From Niabella pedocola (GTDB lineage Bacteria; Bacteroidota; Bacteroidia; Chitinophagales; Chitinophagaceae): DNA of 64,000 bases. A program made the position numbers and the translations under genes. The first letter of the stretch is position 1. Every line of letters begins with the position of its first letter. Under the pieces are notes generated by a model. The model saw nothing but the letters and a program-made list of their open reading frames with translations. It searched no databases and had not been told where the DNA came from. The stretch is from assembly GCF_021044425.1 (NCBI RefSeq), contig NZ_JAJNEC010000001.1, positions 178,684 through 242,683 of the forward strand. The letters are read 5' to 3'. Below are positions 18,138-26,324 of the stretch, piece by piece.

Positions 18138-18737
18138 ATGGAAAATAACGATCGATATTCAGGTCCTGCAACCGTCATACGTTCTTACATGAATGCGTTC
18201 CTTGTGGAATGTCCACGTTGTAAGCATTGTGCCACCGTTTCAAAGGGGCAATCCTTTGATAAGGCAGATGCAAAGCTGACTTGTCAAAATTGTAACTATA
18301 GCGAACATGCGACGCAATTGGTGCGATATAACGCGATTGTAAAAAGAGCTTGTGACAATTGTGGAAAAGCAATTGAAGCGAAGATTCCGAATAATAAGGA
18401 ACAGATTAAGGAATTAAACCTGAGCTGCCCCCATTGTGGAATCGTAAGAAGTTACAAACCAAGAAATATAGCCTATAATTTATTTTATAAAAATTCGGGA
18501 CCAGGGGATCCGGTGTTCAACCTGCCACTTTGGTTTCAGGCGGAAATAAGAGGAACCTTGTTTTGGGCGTATAACAGGGAACATCTGAATGAAATAAAAA
18601 ATTACGTTATCGCCAAGTTGAGAGAACGACAAACGTTGATGTATACCACAATGGTGGAACGGCTCCCTGATTTTATCACAACGGCTAAAAACAGGAGCCT
18701 GGTAATAAAAACAATCGATAAACTATTAAGAAAGTAG
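18138..18737 (+). CDS. hypothetical protein with two zinc ribbons
   Basis: 199 residues, function not known. Two CxxC-CxxC zinc ribbons are plain: C25/C28 with C49/C52, and C72/C75 with C97/C100; an extra C31 follows the first pair. The rest (Y-K-P-R-N-I-A-Y-N-L-F-Y-K and a basic C-terminus) is unlike any domain I recognise. No signal peptide or membrane segment, so probably cytosolic. Its base composition is more AT-rich than its neighbours, which may hint at a different origin. A nucleic-acid-binding or TFIIB-type ribbon role is plausible but unproven. Confidence 0.75.
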   Translation: MENNDRYSGPATVIRSYMNAFLVECPRCKHCATVSKGQSFDKADAKLTCQNCNYSEHATQLVRYNAIVKRACDNCGKAIEAKIPNNKEQIKELNLSCPHCGIVRSYKPRNIAYNLFYKNSGPGDPVFNLPLWFQAEIRGTLFWAYNREHLNEIKNYVIAKLRERQTLMYTTMVERLPDFITTAKNRSLVIKTIDKLLRK

Positions 18738-18783
18738 CGGCTATCTGGTGTTGGCGGATTTCTTAACTGTGTAGAGATGACTG

Positions 18784-18799
18784 ATTTGATTTTTGCAAA
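18784..18799 (+). promoter_or_regulatory. candidate AraC-regulator operator, copy 1
   Basis: ATTTGATTTTTGCAAA, 10 bp before the chosen ATG of the AraC-family gene. The same 16 bases occur upstream of the adjacent SDR gene at 19754-19769. Confidence 0.45.
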
Positions 18800-18809
18800 C
18801 GGCAAATTT

Positions 18810-19748
18810 ATGAATACGATTAAACCCACATCCCTGGAAACCTTCTATGAAGAAGCGGCGGCCTTAACGGGTAAGGAGGTGAATGCGTTATTGCCGCCGG
18901 GCATCGGCAGGGAGATCGGGCATTTTAATGTGTTTGATATTGCCAGCACGATCGAAGCCGTAAAGCGGAAGAAGGAAATGCCCTATAACCGCAGGGCTTA
19001 TTATAAGATCAGCCTTATACGGGGAAAGAACCGGGCCGAATATGCCGATAAAGTGATTGATATTACCGGTAACGCACTCTTGTTTGCGACCCCCAAAGTG
19101 CCGTACCACTGGATACCACAGGACCCGCATCAGTCTGGTCATTTTTGTGTATTCACAGATGCCTTCCTTGTAAAAAATAAAAGTGGAGTGGTGCTGGAAG
19201 AGCTGCCGATCTTTCAACCGGGTGGCTATCCTGTTTTTGAAATTACCAGTGAGCAGGCAACGGAAATAGAATCCGTCTTTCTGAAGATGAAAAAGGAGAT
19301 CGCTTCCGATTATGCCTTTAAATACGACCTGCTGCGCAATTATGTGCTGGAGCTGATCCATTACGGGCAAAAGCTGCAACCGGCCCCTGCAACTGTTGTC
19401 AGTCAAAACGCGGCGGCCCGGGTTACCGCACTTTTTATCGAGCTGCTGGAGCGGCAGTTTCCCATTGAATCGCCGCAGCAGCAACTACAGCTGCGCACGG
19501 CCAAGGACTATGCCGGCCGGCTGGCGGTTCATGTAAACCATCTCAATAAAGTATTAAAAGAACATACCGGAAAAACCACCACCGCGATGATCTGCAACCG
19601 CATATTACAGGAGGCAAAGATCTTATTAAAGCAAACCGATTGGACGATTTCGGAAATTGCCTACAGCCTCGGTTTTGAGGAAGTGGCGCATTTTTCAAAC
19701 TTCTTTAAGAAACAGGCGGCTGTTACGCCGGTTGTATTCCGTTCCTGA
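18810..19748 (+). CDS. AraC family transcriptional regulator
   Basis: 312-residue regulator from ATG 18810. I prefer this start to the in-frame ATG at 18777 because the duplicated 16-bp operator-like sequence lies between the two. The N-terminal region (F-N-V-F-D-I-A, Y-N-R-R-A-Y-Y-K-I-S-L-I-R-G) is a cupin-type ligand-sensing domain. The last 90 residues carry the two helix-turn-helix units, ending in I-S-E-I-A-Y-S-L-G-F-E-E-V-A-H-F-S-N-F-F-K-K. The following SDR gene starts 91 bp downstream and is its likely target. The inducer is unknown. Confidence 0.9.
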   Translation: MNTIKPTSLETFYEEAAALTGKEVNALLPPGIGREIGHFNVFDIASTIEAVKRKKEMPYNRRAYYKISLIRGKNRAEYADKVIDITGNALLFATPKVPYHWIPQDPHQSGHFCVFTDAFLVKNKSGVVLEELPIFQPGGYPVFEITSEQATEIESVFLKMKKEIASDYAFKYDLLRNYVLELIHYGQKLQPAPATVVSQNAAARVTALFIELLERQFPIESPQQQLQLRTAKDYAGRLAVHVNHLNKVLKEHTGKTTTAMICNRILQEAKILLKQTDWTISEIAYSLGFEEVAHFSNFFKKQAAVTPVVFRS

Positions 19749-19753
19749 CGATT

Positions 19754-19789
19754 ATTTGATTTTTGCAAATATTGGATTGATGTTTGCAA
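19754..19789 (+). promoter_or_regulatory. candidate AraC operator: two direct half-sites 21 bp apart
   Basis: TTGATTTTTGCAA at 19756-19768 and TTGATGTTTGCAA at 19777-19789 differ at one base. They are offset by exactly 21 bp, two helical turns, which is the arrangement AraC-type dimers favour. The pair lies 51 bp before the SDR start. The first half-site is the same 16-bp sequence found upstream of the regulator gene. Confidence 0.5.
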
Positions 19790-19839
19790 TAACAGGTAAC
19801 GCAGACTGTTGCAATTTTGTGTATCAAAATAATCATGAT

Positions 19840-20604
19840 ATGAATGCTAAAAGTAAAATAGCCCTGGTAACCGGGGGAAGCAGGGGATTGGGTAAGAATA
19901 TGGCCATCGCCCTTGCAAAAAAGGGAATCGATGTGGTGTTAACCTATAACAGCAACCGGGAGGCGGCGGATGCCACCATTGCGGAGGTACAGGCACTGGG
20001 ACAACAGGCGGCGGCCTTTCAGCTGGATACCAGCAATGCCGGGTCTTTTGATGATTTTGCCCGGCAGCTGACGGATTATTTAAAAGCGGAAACCGGTAGT
20101 CCGAATATTGATTTCCTGGTCAACAATGCCGGTACCGCTTTGTACGCACCGGCTGTTGCTACTACGGAAAAGCAACTGGACGATATTGTGAATATACACT
20201 ATAAGGGTGTGTTTTTCCTTACACAAAAGTTGCTGCCCTTTATCAATGACGGCGGTAGTGTGGTAAATATATCATCCGGACTTACCCGTATCACCCTTCC
20301 TGGTTCCTCGGTATATGGATCCATAAAGGCAGCGGTAGAGGTACTCACCCGCTATCTGGCCAAGGAATTGGGCGCACGGAAGATCCGGGTGAATGTAGTG
20401 GCGCCCGGTGCCATTGAAACGGATTTTGGCGGTGGTCATACAAGGGATAACAAAGAGATCAATGCCCAGATCGCGGGCCTTACTGCGTTGGGACGTGTAG
20501 GCCTGCCGGATGATATCGGTGGTGTGGTAGCGTTCCTGTGTACCGAAGATGCCCGGTGGATCAACGGGCAGCGGATTGAAGTATCGGGCGGCCAGGCGCT
20601 ATAA
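19840..20604 (+). CDS. short-chain dehydrogenase/reductase (SDR)
   Basis: Classical SDR of 254 residues from ATG 19840; the frame stays open upstream into the AraC gene, but the SDR fold begins at M-N-A-K-S-K-I-A-L-V-T-G-G-S-R-G-L-G. The cofactor motif T-G-G-x3-G-x-G, the N-N-A-G motif, the active-site serine (I-S-S-G) and Y-G-S-I-K are all present. The C-terminus V-S-G-G-Q-A-L is normal. Substrate unknown. It is probably regulated by the upstream AraC-family protein through the direct repeats between them. It is convergent with the next SDR gene. Confidence 0.9.
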   Translation: MNAKSKIALVTGGSRGLGKNMAIALAKKGIDVVLTYNSNREAADATIAEVQALGQQAAAFQLDTSNAGSFDDFARQLTDYLKAETGSPNIDFLVNNAGTALYAPAVATTEKQLDDIVNIHYKGVFFLTQKLLPFINDGGSVVNISSGLTRITLPGSSVYGSIKAAVEVLTRYLAKELGARKIRVNVVAPGAIETDFGGGHTRDNKEINAQIAGLTALGRVGLPDDIGGVVAFLCTEDARWINGQRIEVSGGQAL

Positions 20605-20696
20605 GGCCGGTAAATGGCCCATCACTTTTTGTGCGCTTTCGCCGGTATCCCATGAACAAAGCCCGGTGGCCTTCAATACGGCTATCGCATCCATAA

Positions 20697-21458
20697 TCAA
20701 TCCGGCTGAACGCCCACACAGCTCCAGCCGCCGTCAATCACAATGTTTTGACCATTGATGTGCCGCGCTTTTTCATGCACCAGGAACAGTGCCGCTTCCG
20801 CAATGTCCGCTACGGTTGCGGCCCGCCCGCCCGGTGTGATCTTTTCCCATTTGGAGGCATAGTCCGCATCTGCCAAAGTGCGTTCCGTAAGTGTGGCGCC
20901 CGGTGCAATGGAGTTGCTGTTAATGCCGTAGGGCGATAGCTCAATCACCAGGTTGCGGGCCAGCATTTCCAGTGCAGCCTTGGTCATGCCATAAGCCACC
21001 AGCCCCTTATGCGCCAGGTGCCCGGTAACGGAAGACATAAACAGGATGGAACCCCCTGTGCCCTGTTCCTTCATTTTATGCGCTGCTGCCTGCGCCAGGA
21101 AAAAGGAGCCGCCCAGGTTTACCTGCAGCACCTGGTAGAATGCTTCCTGCGAATAATCCAGGAAATCGCCAAACAGCGTAATGCCGGCGTTGGCAATTAC
21201 AATGTCGAGGTGACCGTATTGTTCCACTGCTGCTGTTACCAGCTGGCGGATCACTGCCGGGTTGCTGCAATCACCGGCTACGGCATACACGCGTCCGGGG
21301 TATTGCGCATGTAGGACTGCTGCGGCCTTCTGGCCCAGTGCGGCATCTACATCATTCAATACTACAGCGGCACCGGCGGCTACTAGCCGGTGGCAGAGTT
21401 CGAACCCGATGCCCTGACCGGCGCCTGTGACAATAGCTGTTTTATGATTAAATTCCAT
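20697..21458 (-). CDS. SDR family dehydrogenase, sugar or sugar-acid oxidoreductase type
   Basis: 253-residue classical SDR. T-G-A-G-Q-G-I-G is the cofactor site, N-A-G-I-T the structural motif, and S-S-V plus Y-G-M-T-K the catalytic residues. The acidic residue after beta-2 (L-N-D-V-D) favours NAD over NADP. It begins 10 bp after the stop of an IlvD/Edd-family dehydratase, so the two are translated from one message. That context points to oxidation of a sugar, lactone precursor or 2-keto-3-deoxy acid in a non-phosphorylative pathway; the exact substrate is open. Confidence 0.88.
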   Translation of the reverse strand: MEFNHKTAIVTGAGQGIGFELCHRLVAAGAAVVLNDVDAALGQKAAAVLHAQYPGRVYAVAGDCSNPAVIRQLVTAAVEQYGHLDIVIANAGITLFGDFLDYSQEAFYQVLQVNLGGSFFLAQAAAHKMKEQGTGGSILFMSSVTGHLAHKGLVAYGMTKAALEMLARNLVIELSPYGINSNSIAPGATLTERTLADADYASKWEKITPGGRAATVADIAEAALFLVHEKARHINGQNIVIDGGWSCVGVQPD

Positions 21459-21468
21459 GGTAGCGGGT

Positions 21469-23181
21469 TTAGTGTGAGTCTTTTGTTACGTCGGCGCCGC
21501 TGCAGCCGGTTAAAAAATCAAGATCGGCTCCCAGGTGGGCCTGCTGCACCCGTTGGGTATACAGGTGTACATAGCCCCTGGAAACATGCGGTGGGAGCGG
21601 TTTCCAGGCATTCCTGCGCTGCTCTAGCACTGCTTCCGTTAATTGTACCTCCAGGGTACGGTTCTCCACATCCAGCGTAATGAGGTCTCCGGTTTGCAGT
21701 ACGCTGAAATTGCCGCCCAGCGCCGCTTCGGGAGAAACATGCAGCACCACTGTTCCAAAACCGGTACCGCTCATGCGCCCGTCGGAAATGCGGATCATGT
21801 CCGTAATGCCCCGTTGTAACAGTTTTTTCGGAAGCGTCATATTGCCTACTTCCGGCATACCCGGATAGCCTTTGGGCCCCACGTTTTTCAAAACAAGTAT
21901 GGTATTTTCATCCACATCGAGGTCTTCATTATTTATGCGGTTCTTATAATCTTCAATAGATTCAAAGACCAGGGCCGGCCCGGTATGCCGCATCAGGTGC
22001 GGGCTGGCGGCGGATGGCTTTATTACAGCGCCATCCGGGCAAATGTTTCCGGTTAACACCGCCAGACCGGTAGCAGCCGACACCGGATCGGCGGTAGCGG
22101 CAATCACTTCCCGGTTATAACACTCTGCAGTGGTGTAATTTTCACGCAGGGTTTTACCGTTTACCGTAAGCGCATCCCCGTGCAACAGACCGTCCAGTTC
22201 CTTTAACACTGCGGGCAGTCCGCCGGCATCATACAGGTCTTCCATAAAAAAAGCACCGGAGGGTTGCAGGTTTACCAGCAGCGGAATATTGTTGGAAAGC
22301 GTGTCAAAATCCTGCAGGCTCAATGGGGTGCCCATGCGGCCGGCAATGGCGAGCAGGTGGATCACAAAATTGGTGGAGCCACCGATGGCGGCATTGGCAA
22401 TAATGGCATTTTCAAATGCCGGACGGGTAAGGATATCGGAAAGCCGGAGTTGCTCGCGTACCATTTCCACAATGCGACTGCCGGAATATTGTGCCAGCAC
22501 TTTACGGCGGGCATCTACGGCAGGAATGGCGGCATTGCCCGGAAGCGAGAGCCCGAGGGCTTCTACCATACAGGCCATCGTGGAGGCGGTACCCATTACC
22601 GCGCAATGTCCCTGGCTGCGGCAAAGCGCATCTTCCATGGAATTGAGTTCGGTTTCATTTACACCACCTGTTTCCAGTTCCGCAGCCAGGCGCCATACAT
22701 CGCTGGTGCCAATGCTTTTTCCTTTGTACCTGCCTGTAAGCATGGGCCCGCCGGATACAATGATGGTGGGCAGGTTCACGCTGCAGGCGCCCATCAGCAG
22801 GGAGGGTGTTGTTTTATCACAACCGCAAAGGAGCACCACACCATCCAGCGGGTTGGCCCGGATGCTTTCCTCCACATCCATACTGGCCAGGTTACGGAAC
22901 AACATGGTAGTGGGCTTCATGAGGGTTTCGCCCAGGCTCATCACCGGAAACTCTACCGGAAATCCGCCTGCTTCCAGTATGCCACGTTTTACTGCGGCTG
23001 CCAGGTCGCGGAAATGTGCATTACAGGGGGTGAGCTCGCTCCAGGTATTGCAGATGCCGATCACGGGTTTTTTAAATTCATGATGGGGAATACCGTTGTT
23101 CTTCATCCACGCGCGGTAAATAAACCCGTCCTTACCCGTACGGCCAAACCAGTTGCTGCTTCTGAGTTGTTCTTCTTTCAT
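21469..23181 (-). CDS. IlvD/Edd family dehydratase, probable sugar-acid (arabinonate/xylonate-type) dehydratase
   Basis: 570 residues from the ATG complement at 23181. The frame is open upstream to 23331, but the family sequence begins M-K-E-E-Q-L-R-S-S-N-W-F-G. Iron-sulfur and magnesium ligand motifs are visible: T-P-C-N-A-H-F-R-D-L, L-L-C-G-C-D-K-T-T-P-S-L-L-M-G and R-S-Q-G-H-C-A-V-M-G-T-A-S-T. The enzyme class removes water from a sugar acid to give a 2-keto-3-deoxy acid. Pairing with an SDR rather than with ilv genes argues for sugar-acid catabolism over branched-chain amino-acid synthesis. A LacI-type palindrome lies 173 bp upstream. Confidence 0.88.
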   Translation of the reverse strand: MKEEQLRSSNWFGRTGKDGFIYRAWMKNNGIPHHEFKKPVIGICNTWSELTPCNAHFRDLAAAVKRGILEAGGFPVEFPVMSLGETLMKPTTMLFRNLASMDVEESIRANPLDGVVLLCGCDKTTPSLLMGACSVNLPTIIVSGGPMLTGRYKGKSIGTSDVWRLAAELETGGVNETELNSMEDALCRSQGHCAVMGTASTMACMVEALGLSLPGNAAIPAVDARRKVLAQYSGSRIVEMVREQLRLSDILTRPAFENAIIANAAIGGSTNFVIHLLAIAGRMGTPLSLQDFDTLSNNIPLLVNLQPSGAFFMEDLYDAGGLPAVLKELDGLLHGDALTVNGKTLRENYTTAECYNREVIAATADPVSAATGLAVLTGNICPDGAVIKPSAASPHLMRHTGPALVFESIEDYKNRINNEDLDVDENTILVLKNVGPKGYPGMPEVGNMTLPKKLLQRGITDMIRISDGRMSGTGFGTVVLHVSPEAALGGNFSVLQTGDLITLDVENRTLEVQLTEAVLEQRRNAWKPLPPHVSRGYVHLYTQRVQQAHLGADLDFLTGCSGADVTKDSH

Positions 23182-23530
23182 GGTCAAGACATCGTTGTGC
23201 TGCAATCTACTATTTATTTTCTGGAATCGTTCCGGTTTATGCATCATTCGGATCAGAGATCGATCCTTGTTCAGGGGCTTGTACAAATCATATGATCCGC
23301 TGCACCGGAGCAGGCCGTTCTGTTGCAGCATTGATGGTTATGTTTGTTTTTAAGCGCAACGTTGCGCGGCAGCTTTGTAATGACAGGCAGGCGCTGAATG
23401 CCCGGTCGGTTAAGTAAGCGATTTTTTTATAATAGTAAAGCTGGTACCGATCTGTGCATCTGCGTCCTTCACCAAACGACAGCTGCATGATGAACGGAAG
23501 TCTCAAATGGTATTCCGGAAACGCCCATGC
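23182..23530. other. intergenic region upstream of the dehydratase operon
   Basis: No gene supported. It contains a perfect 14-bp palindrome at 23354-23367 and, at about 23409-23484, a partial copy of the dispersed element seen at 51238-51356. The shared blocks are TAAGCGATTTTTTT, GTACCGATCTGTGCATCTGC and AAACGACA. No clear TAnnTTTG promoter was found on the minus strand. Confidence 0.55.
23354..23367. promoter_or_regulatory. perfect palindrome, candidate LacI-family operator
   Basis: GCGCAACGTTGCGC is a perfect 14-bp palindrome with a central CG, the design of LacI/GalR-family operators. It lies upstream of the sugar-acid dehydratase operon. No LacI-type gene is in the window. Confidence 0.4.
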
Positions 23531-24427
23531 CTATTTCATCACTTTCCGGAACAGTCCTTTTATCAGTTCAATTTCCTTTGCATAGGTGGTGTTTTTCCGG
23601 CACGCAAAATAGAGCGTGTTTTTGAGTTGCCGGTGTCCCTTCCAGAGGAGCTTTACCTGTCCACTTGCAATTTCCCGGCTGCATAAAAAATCCGGTATCA
23701 CGGCCAGGCCCTTACCACTGCTCAGGCAACGCACAATGGAGTTTAGATTGGGAACAATATAATTTGGACGGAAATCGGGTGTATGTCCGAAGTTTAGCTG
23801 CCAGAAGCGGAAGAGGTGCTCCATATCGCCCGTGGTGCCATACCATTTCTGCTGCTTCAGCCACTCTTCTGCCTCCGTATATTTCTTTTGCCTGACCAGC
23901 TTTTGAAAGGGGGCATCTTCCTGATCGCTGCCCGTTACCAGTACAATCGTTTCCGAAGAGAATGCCTGGTGCTCGATCTTAGAGGAAGTGCCTTTGTGCG
24001 GGGTGATGATCAGGTCCAGGATGCCTTTGTCCAGGTTGTCCAGCATTTCATGATAATCACCAAAACGGATGATCACATTAAAGGGCAGGGTTGAAATATA
24101 TTGCTCCAGGGTGATCTGGAAAGTTTCGAAGCACATACCGATGCTGATGGTAGGCGTATGTTTTTCTGTGCTGCGCTGGAAGTTTTTCTCAGCCTCTTCC
24201 AGCGTGGCCAGGCTCTCGGAAACAGCATTGTAAAGGATCTTGGCCCGTTCCGTAGGGGCCATTTTTCTACCGGCACGCTCAAACAATTTATAGCCTACAT
24301 AGCTTTCCAGTGAGCTTAAATGCAGGCTTACACCCGGTTGGGAAATAAACAGGGATTCCGCAGCACCGGTAAGGGTTCCGCTTTGATAAATAGCCTTAAA
24401 GGTTCGGTACCATTCCAGGTTGACCAT
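23531..24427 (-). CDS. LysR family transcriptional regulator
   Basis: 298-residue LysR-type regulator. The N-terminal winged helix-turn-helix (residues about 1-60: F-K-A-I-Y-Q-S-G-T-L-T-G-A-A-E-S-L-F-I-S) is canonical and is followed by the linker helix and a periplasmic-binding-protein-like effector domain (G-M-C-F-E-T-F to the end). It is transcribed away from the MdaB operon. The 97-bp shared AT-rich region is where LysR proteins normally bind to control both directions. Context suggests it senses quinones or electrophiles, but this is inference. Confidence 0.92.
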   Translation of the reverse strand: MVNLEWYRTFKAIYQSGTLTGAAESLFISQPGVSLHLSSLESYVGYKLFERAGRKMAPTERAKILYNAVSESLATLEEAEKNFQRSTEKHTPTISIGMCFETFQITLEQYISTLPFNVIIRFGDYHEMLDNLDKGILDLIITPHKGTSSKIEHQAFSSETIVLVTGSDQEDAPFQKLVRQKKYTEAEEWLKQQKWYGTTGDMEHLFRFWQLNFGHTPDFRPNYIVPNLNSIVRCLSSGKGLAVIPDFLCSREIASGQVKLLWKGHRQLKNTLYFACRKNTTYAKEIELIKGLFRKVMK

Positions 24428-24449
24428 AGTTGTTATTATTTTTATGATA

Positions 24450-24457
24450 CAAATCTA
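24450..24457 (-). promoter_or_regulatory. -7 element for the LysR gene
   Basis: Read on the minus strand, TAGATTTG matches TAnnTTTG, 23 bp before the LysR start codon. No good -33 TTG is visible at the expected spacing. Confidence 0.4.
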
Positions 24458-24493
24458 TAAATTATATTATTTTACTGATAATATTTTACGGAA

Positions 24494-24501
24494 TAATTTT
24501 G
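24494..24501 (+). promoter_or_regulatory. -7 element for the mdaB operon
   Basis: TAATTTTG fits TAnnTTTG. The predicted transcription start is near 24508. That would exclude the in-frame ATGs at 24420 and 24504 and supports ATG 24525, which is preceded by the purine-rich AAAAGAAAAG. The -33 box is not obvious, as expected for an activator-dependent promoter. Confidence 0.42.
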
Positions 24502-24524
24502 TCATGTCAATTAAAAGAAAAGCA

Positions 24525-25142
24525 ATGAAGAAAATTTTTATCATCAACGCAGGACAACATTTTGGTCATTCCGGTGGCCGGTTTAATAACACGGTTGCAG
24601 ACGAAACGCTGGCATTTTTCAGCAGCAGGGAAGGCGTGGAAGTAAAACAAACGGTGATCGCGGACGGGTACGATCCTATGGAAGAGGTGGAGAAGTTTGT
24701 GTGGGCCGATACGATCATTTATCATACCCCTATCTGGTGGTTCCAGTTGCCGCACGGGTTTAAACAATACATCGATGAAGTGTTTACCGCAGGACATCAG
24801 AAAGGTATTTATCATAGTGATGGCCGTACATCGGCAAATCCCCGTATCAACTACGGAACAGGTGGTATGTTGCACGGAAAAACCTATATGCTTACCACCA
24901 GCTGGAACGCACCTGAAACAGCGTTTACCCTGCCGGGTGAGTTTTTTAACGAGCATAGTGTGGATGAAGGTCCGTTGTTTGGCTTTCATCGCATGAACGC
25001 CTTTGCCGGCCTGCAGCCGCTAACGAGTTTTCACTTTCATGACGTGGAAAAAAATGCCGATGTTATACGGGATATGCAACGGTACAGGGCGCATCTCAAA
25101 ACCCATTTTGAAACCATCGTAAATCCCGTACTGGTAGCATGA
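24525..25142 (+). CDS. mdaB: MdaB-like NAD(P)H:quinone oxidoreductase
   Basis: Flavodoxin-fold enzyme that reduces quinones by two electrons using NAD(P)H and FAD, avoiding semiquinone radicals. From ATG 24525 it is 205 residues, close to E. coli MdaB (193). K-K-I-F-I-I-N-A-G-Q-H-F opens the fold. Y-H-T-P-I-W-W-F-Q-L-P-H-G-F-K-Q-Y-I-D-E-V-F is the signature segment, and K-T-Y-M-L-T-T-S-W-N-A follows. It is the first gene of an operon; its stop overlaps the next start (ATGA at 25139). The presence of a YgiN-like gene two positions later matches the MdaB-YgiN quinone pairing of E. coli. Confidence 0.88.
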   Translation: MKKIFIINAGQHFGHSGGRFNNTVADETLAFFSSREGVEVKQTVIADGYDPMEEVEKFVWADTIIYHTPIWWFQLPHGFKQYIDEVFTAGHQKGIYHSDGRTSANPRINYGTGGMLHGKTYMLTTSWNAPETAFTLPGEFFNEHSVDEGPLFGFHRMNAFAGLQPLTSFHFHDVEKNADVIRDMQRYRAHLKTHFETIVNPVLVA

Positions 25143-26023
25143 AAAAAGTATTGATAACCGGCATTACCGGATATATTGGCGGAACGGTAGCAAAGAAGTT
25201 ACTTGAAAAAGGCTATCGGGTTGCGGGTCTGGTCCGCAATGAACAACATACAGCGGAGCTGGCATCACTGGGCATTGAATGTATAAAAGGCACGATACAC
25301 GATGAAGCGGTTTTAAGCGCTGCCATCTCCGGGGCCGATGCACTGATTCATACCGCTGATTCCGCCGACGATGCCTATGCGGCAGACAGCATGATCCGGG
25401 CATTGGAGGGAAGCGGCAAAACATTCATTTTTACTTCCGGTTCCGCCATTTTTGGGGGAAAAGAGAATGGAGAAAAAAATGATTTTGTTTTTACGGAAGA
25501 TATTCCGCTCAACCCGAGACTGGAAATGGTTTCAAGGGTTCATATCAACCAGTATGTGCTCCGGGCCGCACAGAAAAATATAAGAAGTATCGTGATCGTT
25601 CCTACCATGGTATATGGTGACGGACTGGGAATAAAAAAAGATAGCATCCAGCTGCCTGCCCTGATCCGCTTTTCAAAAGAAAAAGGCTTCGGCGTGTATT
25701 TTGGAAAGGGCGAGAATAGCTGGTCAAATGTACACATTGAAGATCTGGCAGATCTTTATGTACATGCTTTGGAAAAAGCAAAACCCGGGGCACTTTATTA
25801 TGCAGAGAACGGCCGCTCCACCATAAAAAACCTGGCCCACCATATCAGCGAATGTTATGGGCTCATGCCGGCACAATCGGTAAGCATACAGGAGGCCGTT
25901 GACCGCTTTGGTCCCGCGGGTGCTTATTTTGGATTTGCGTCCAGCAGTTTATGCAATGCAGATAAGGCAAAGCAGGAGCTGGGTTGGAAACCTAAGTATG
26001 ATGCGATCGAAGCATTTATTTAA
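25139..26023 (+). CDS. NAD(P)-binding epimerase/dehydratase family protein (atypical SDR)
   Basis: 294-residue extended or atypical SDR. The cofactor motif T-G-I-T-G-Y-I-G-G lies at residues 7-15, and D-A-L-I-H-T-A marks beta-4. The catalytic Y-x-x-x-K of classical members is not evident: the region reads V-H-I-N-Q-Y-V-L-R-A-A. It may therefore bind cofactor with altered chemistry, as in NmrA-type or DUF sub-branches. The start overlaps the mdaB stop by 4 bp, so translation is coupled. Role inside the redox operon unknown. Confidence 0.85.
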   Translation: MKKVLITGITGYIGGTVAKKLLEKGYRVAGLVRNEQHTAELASLGIECIKGTIHDEAVLSAAISGADALIHTADSADDAYAADSMIRALEGSGKTFIFTSGSAIFGGKENGEKNDFVFTEDIPLNPRLEMVSRVHINQYVLRAAQKNIRSIVIVPTMVYGDGLGIKKDSIQLPALIRFSKEKGFGVYFGKGENSWSNVHIEDLADLYVHALEKAKPGALYYAENGRSTIKNLAHHISECYGLMPAQSVSIQEAVDRFGPAGAYFGFASSSLCNADKAKQELGWKPKYDAIEAFI

Positions 26024-26038
26024 CTGTAAAAAGCTGTT

Positions 26039-26323
26039 ATGAAAATTTATCTTACCGCTGTTATTGAAGTAAAACCTCCACACAGGGCGGAGGTGCTGGA
26101 AGTATTGCAACAGATGGTGGCGGCCACGCGCCGGGAGGAGGCCTGCGAATTGTACCGGCTTCACCAGGACATGGAAGACGAAAACCACTTTGTATTCTAT
26201 GAGATCTGGAGCAGCCCGGAAGGATTGGAGCAACACAACCAGCAACCCTATATCAAAGCCTTTGGAGCATTGACCGGAAAACTTCAGGAAGCGCCCCGGA
26301 TTTACAAAACCACCATCCTTTAA
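26039..26323 (+). CDS. antibiotic biosynthesis monooxygenase (ABM) domain protein, YgiN-like
   Basis: 94-residue single-domain protein of the dimeric ferredoxin-like ABM fold. The pattern V-I-E-V-K-P, the basic helix, E-A-C-E-L-Y-R-L-H-Q-D and the F-V-F-Y-E-I-W-S-S-P-E-G-L-E-Q-H motif are diagnostic. E. coli YgiN in this family is a quinol monooxygenase that works with MdaB on quinones, so the operon position supports the same job here. It is separated from its neighbours by 15 bp and 1 bp. Confidence 0.88.
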   Translation: MKIYLTAVIEVKPPHRAEVLEVLQQMVAATRREEACELYRLHQDMEDENHFVFYEIWSSPEGLEQHNQQPYIKAFGALTGKLQEAPRIYKTTIL

Positions 26324-26324
26324 A

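Noticed and set aside
22264..23295. 343-codon plus-strand open frame opposite the dehydratase gene
   Set aside because: It is antisense to a clearly conserved IlvD/Edd enzyme; long antisense frames are expected with this GC-rich third-position pattern.
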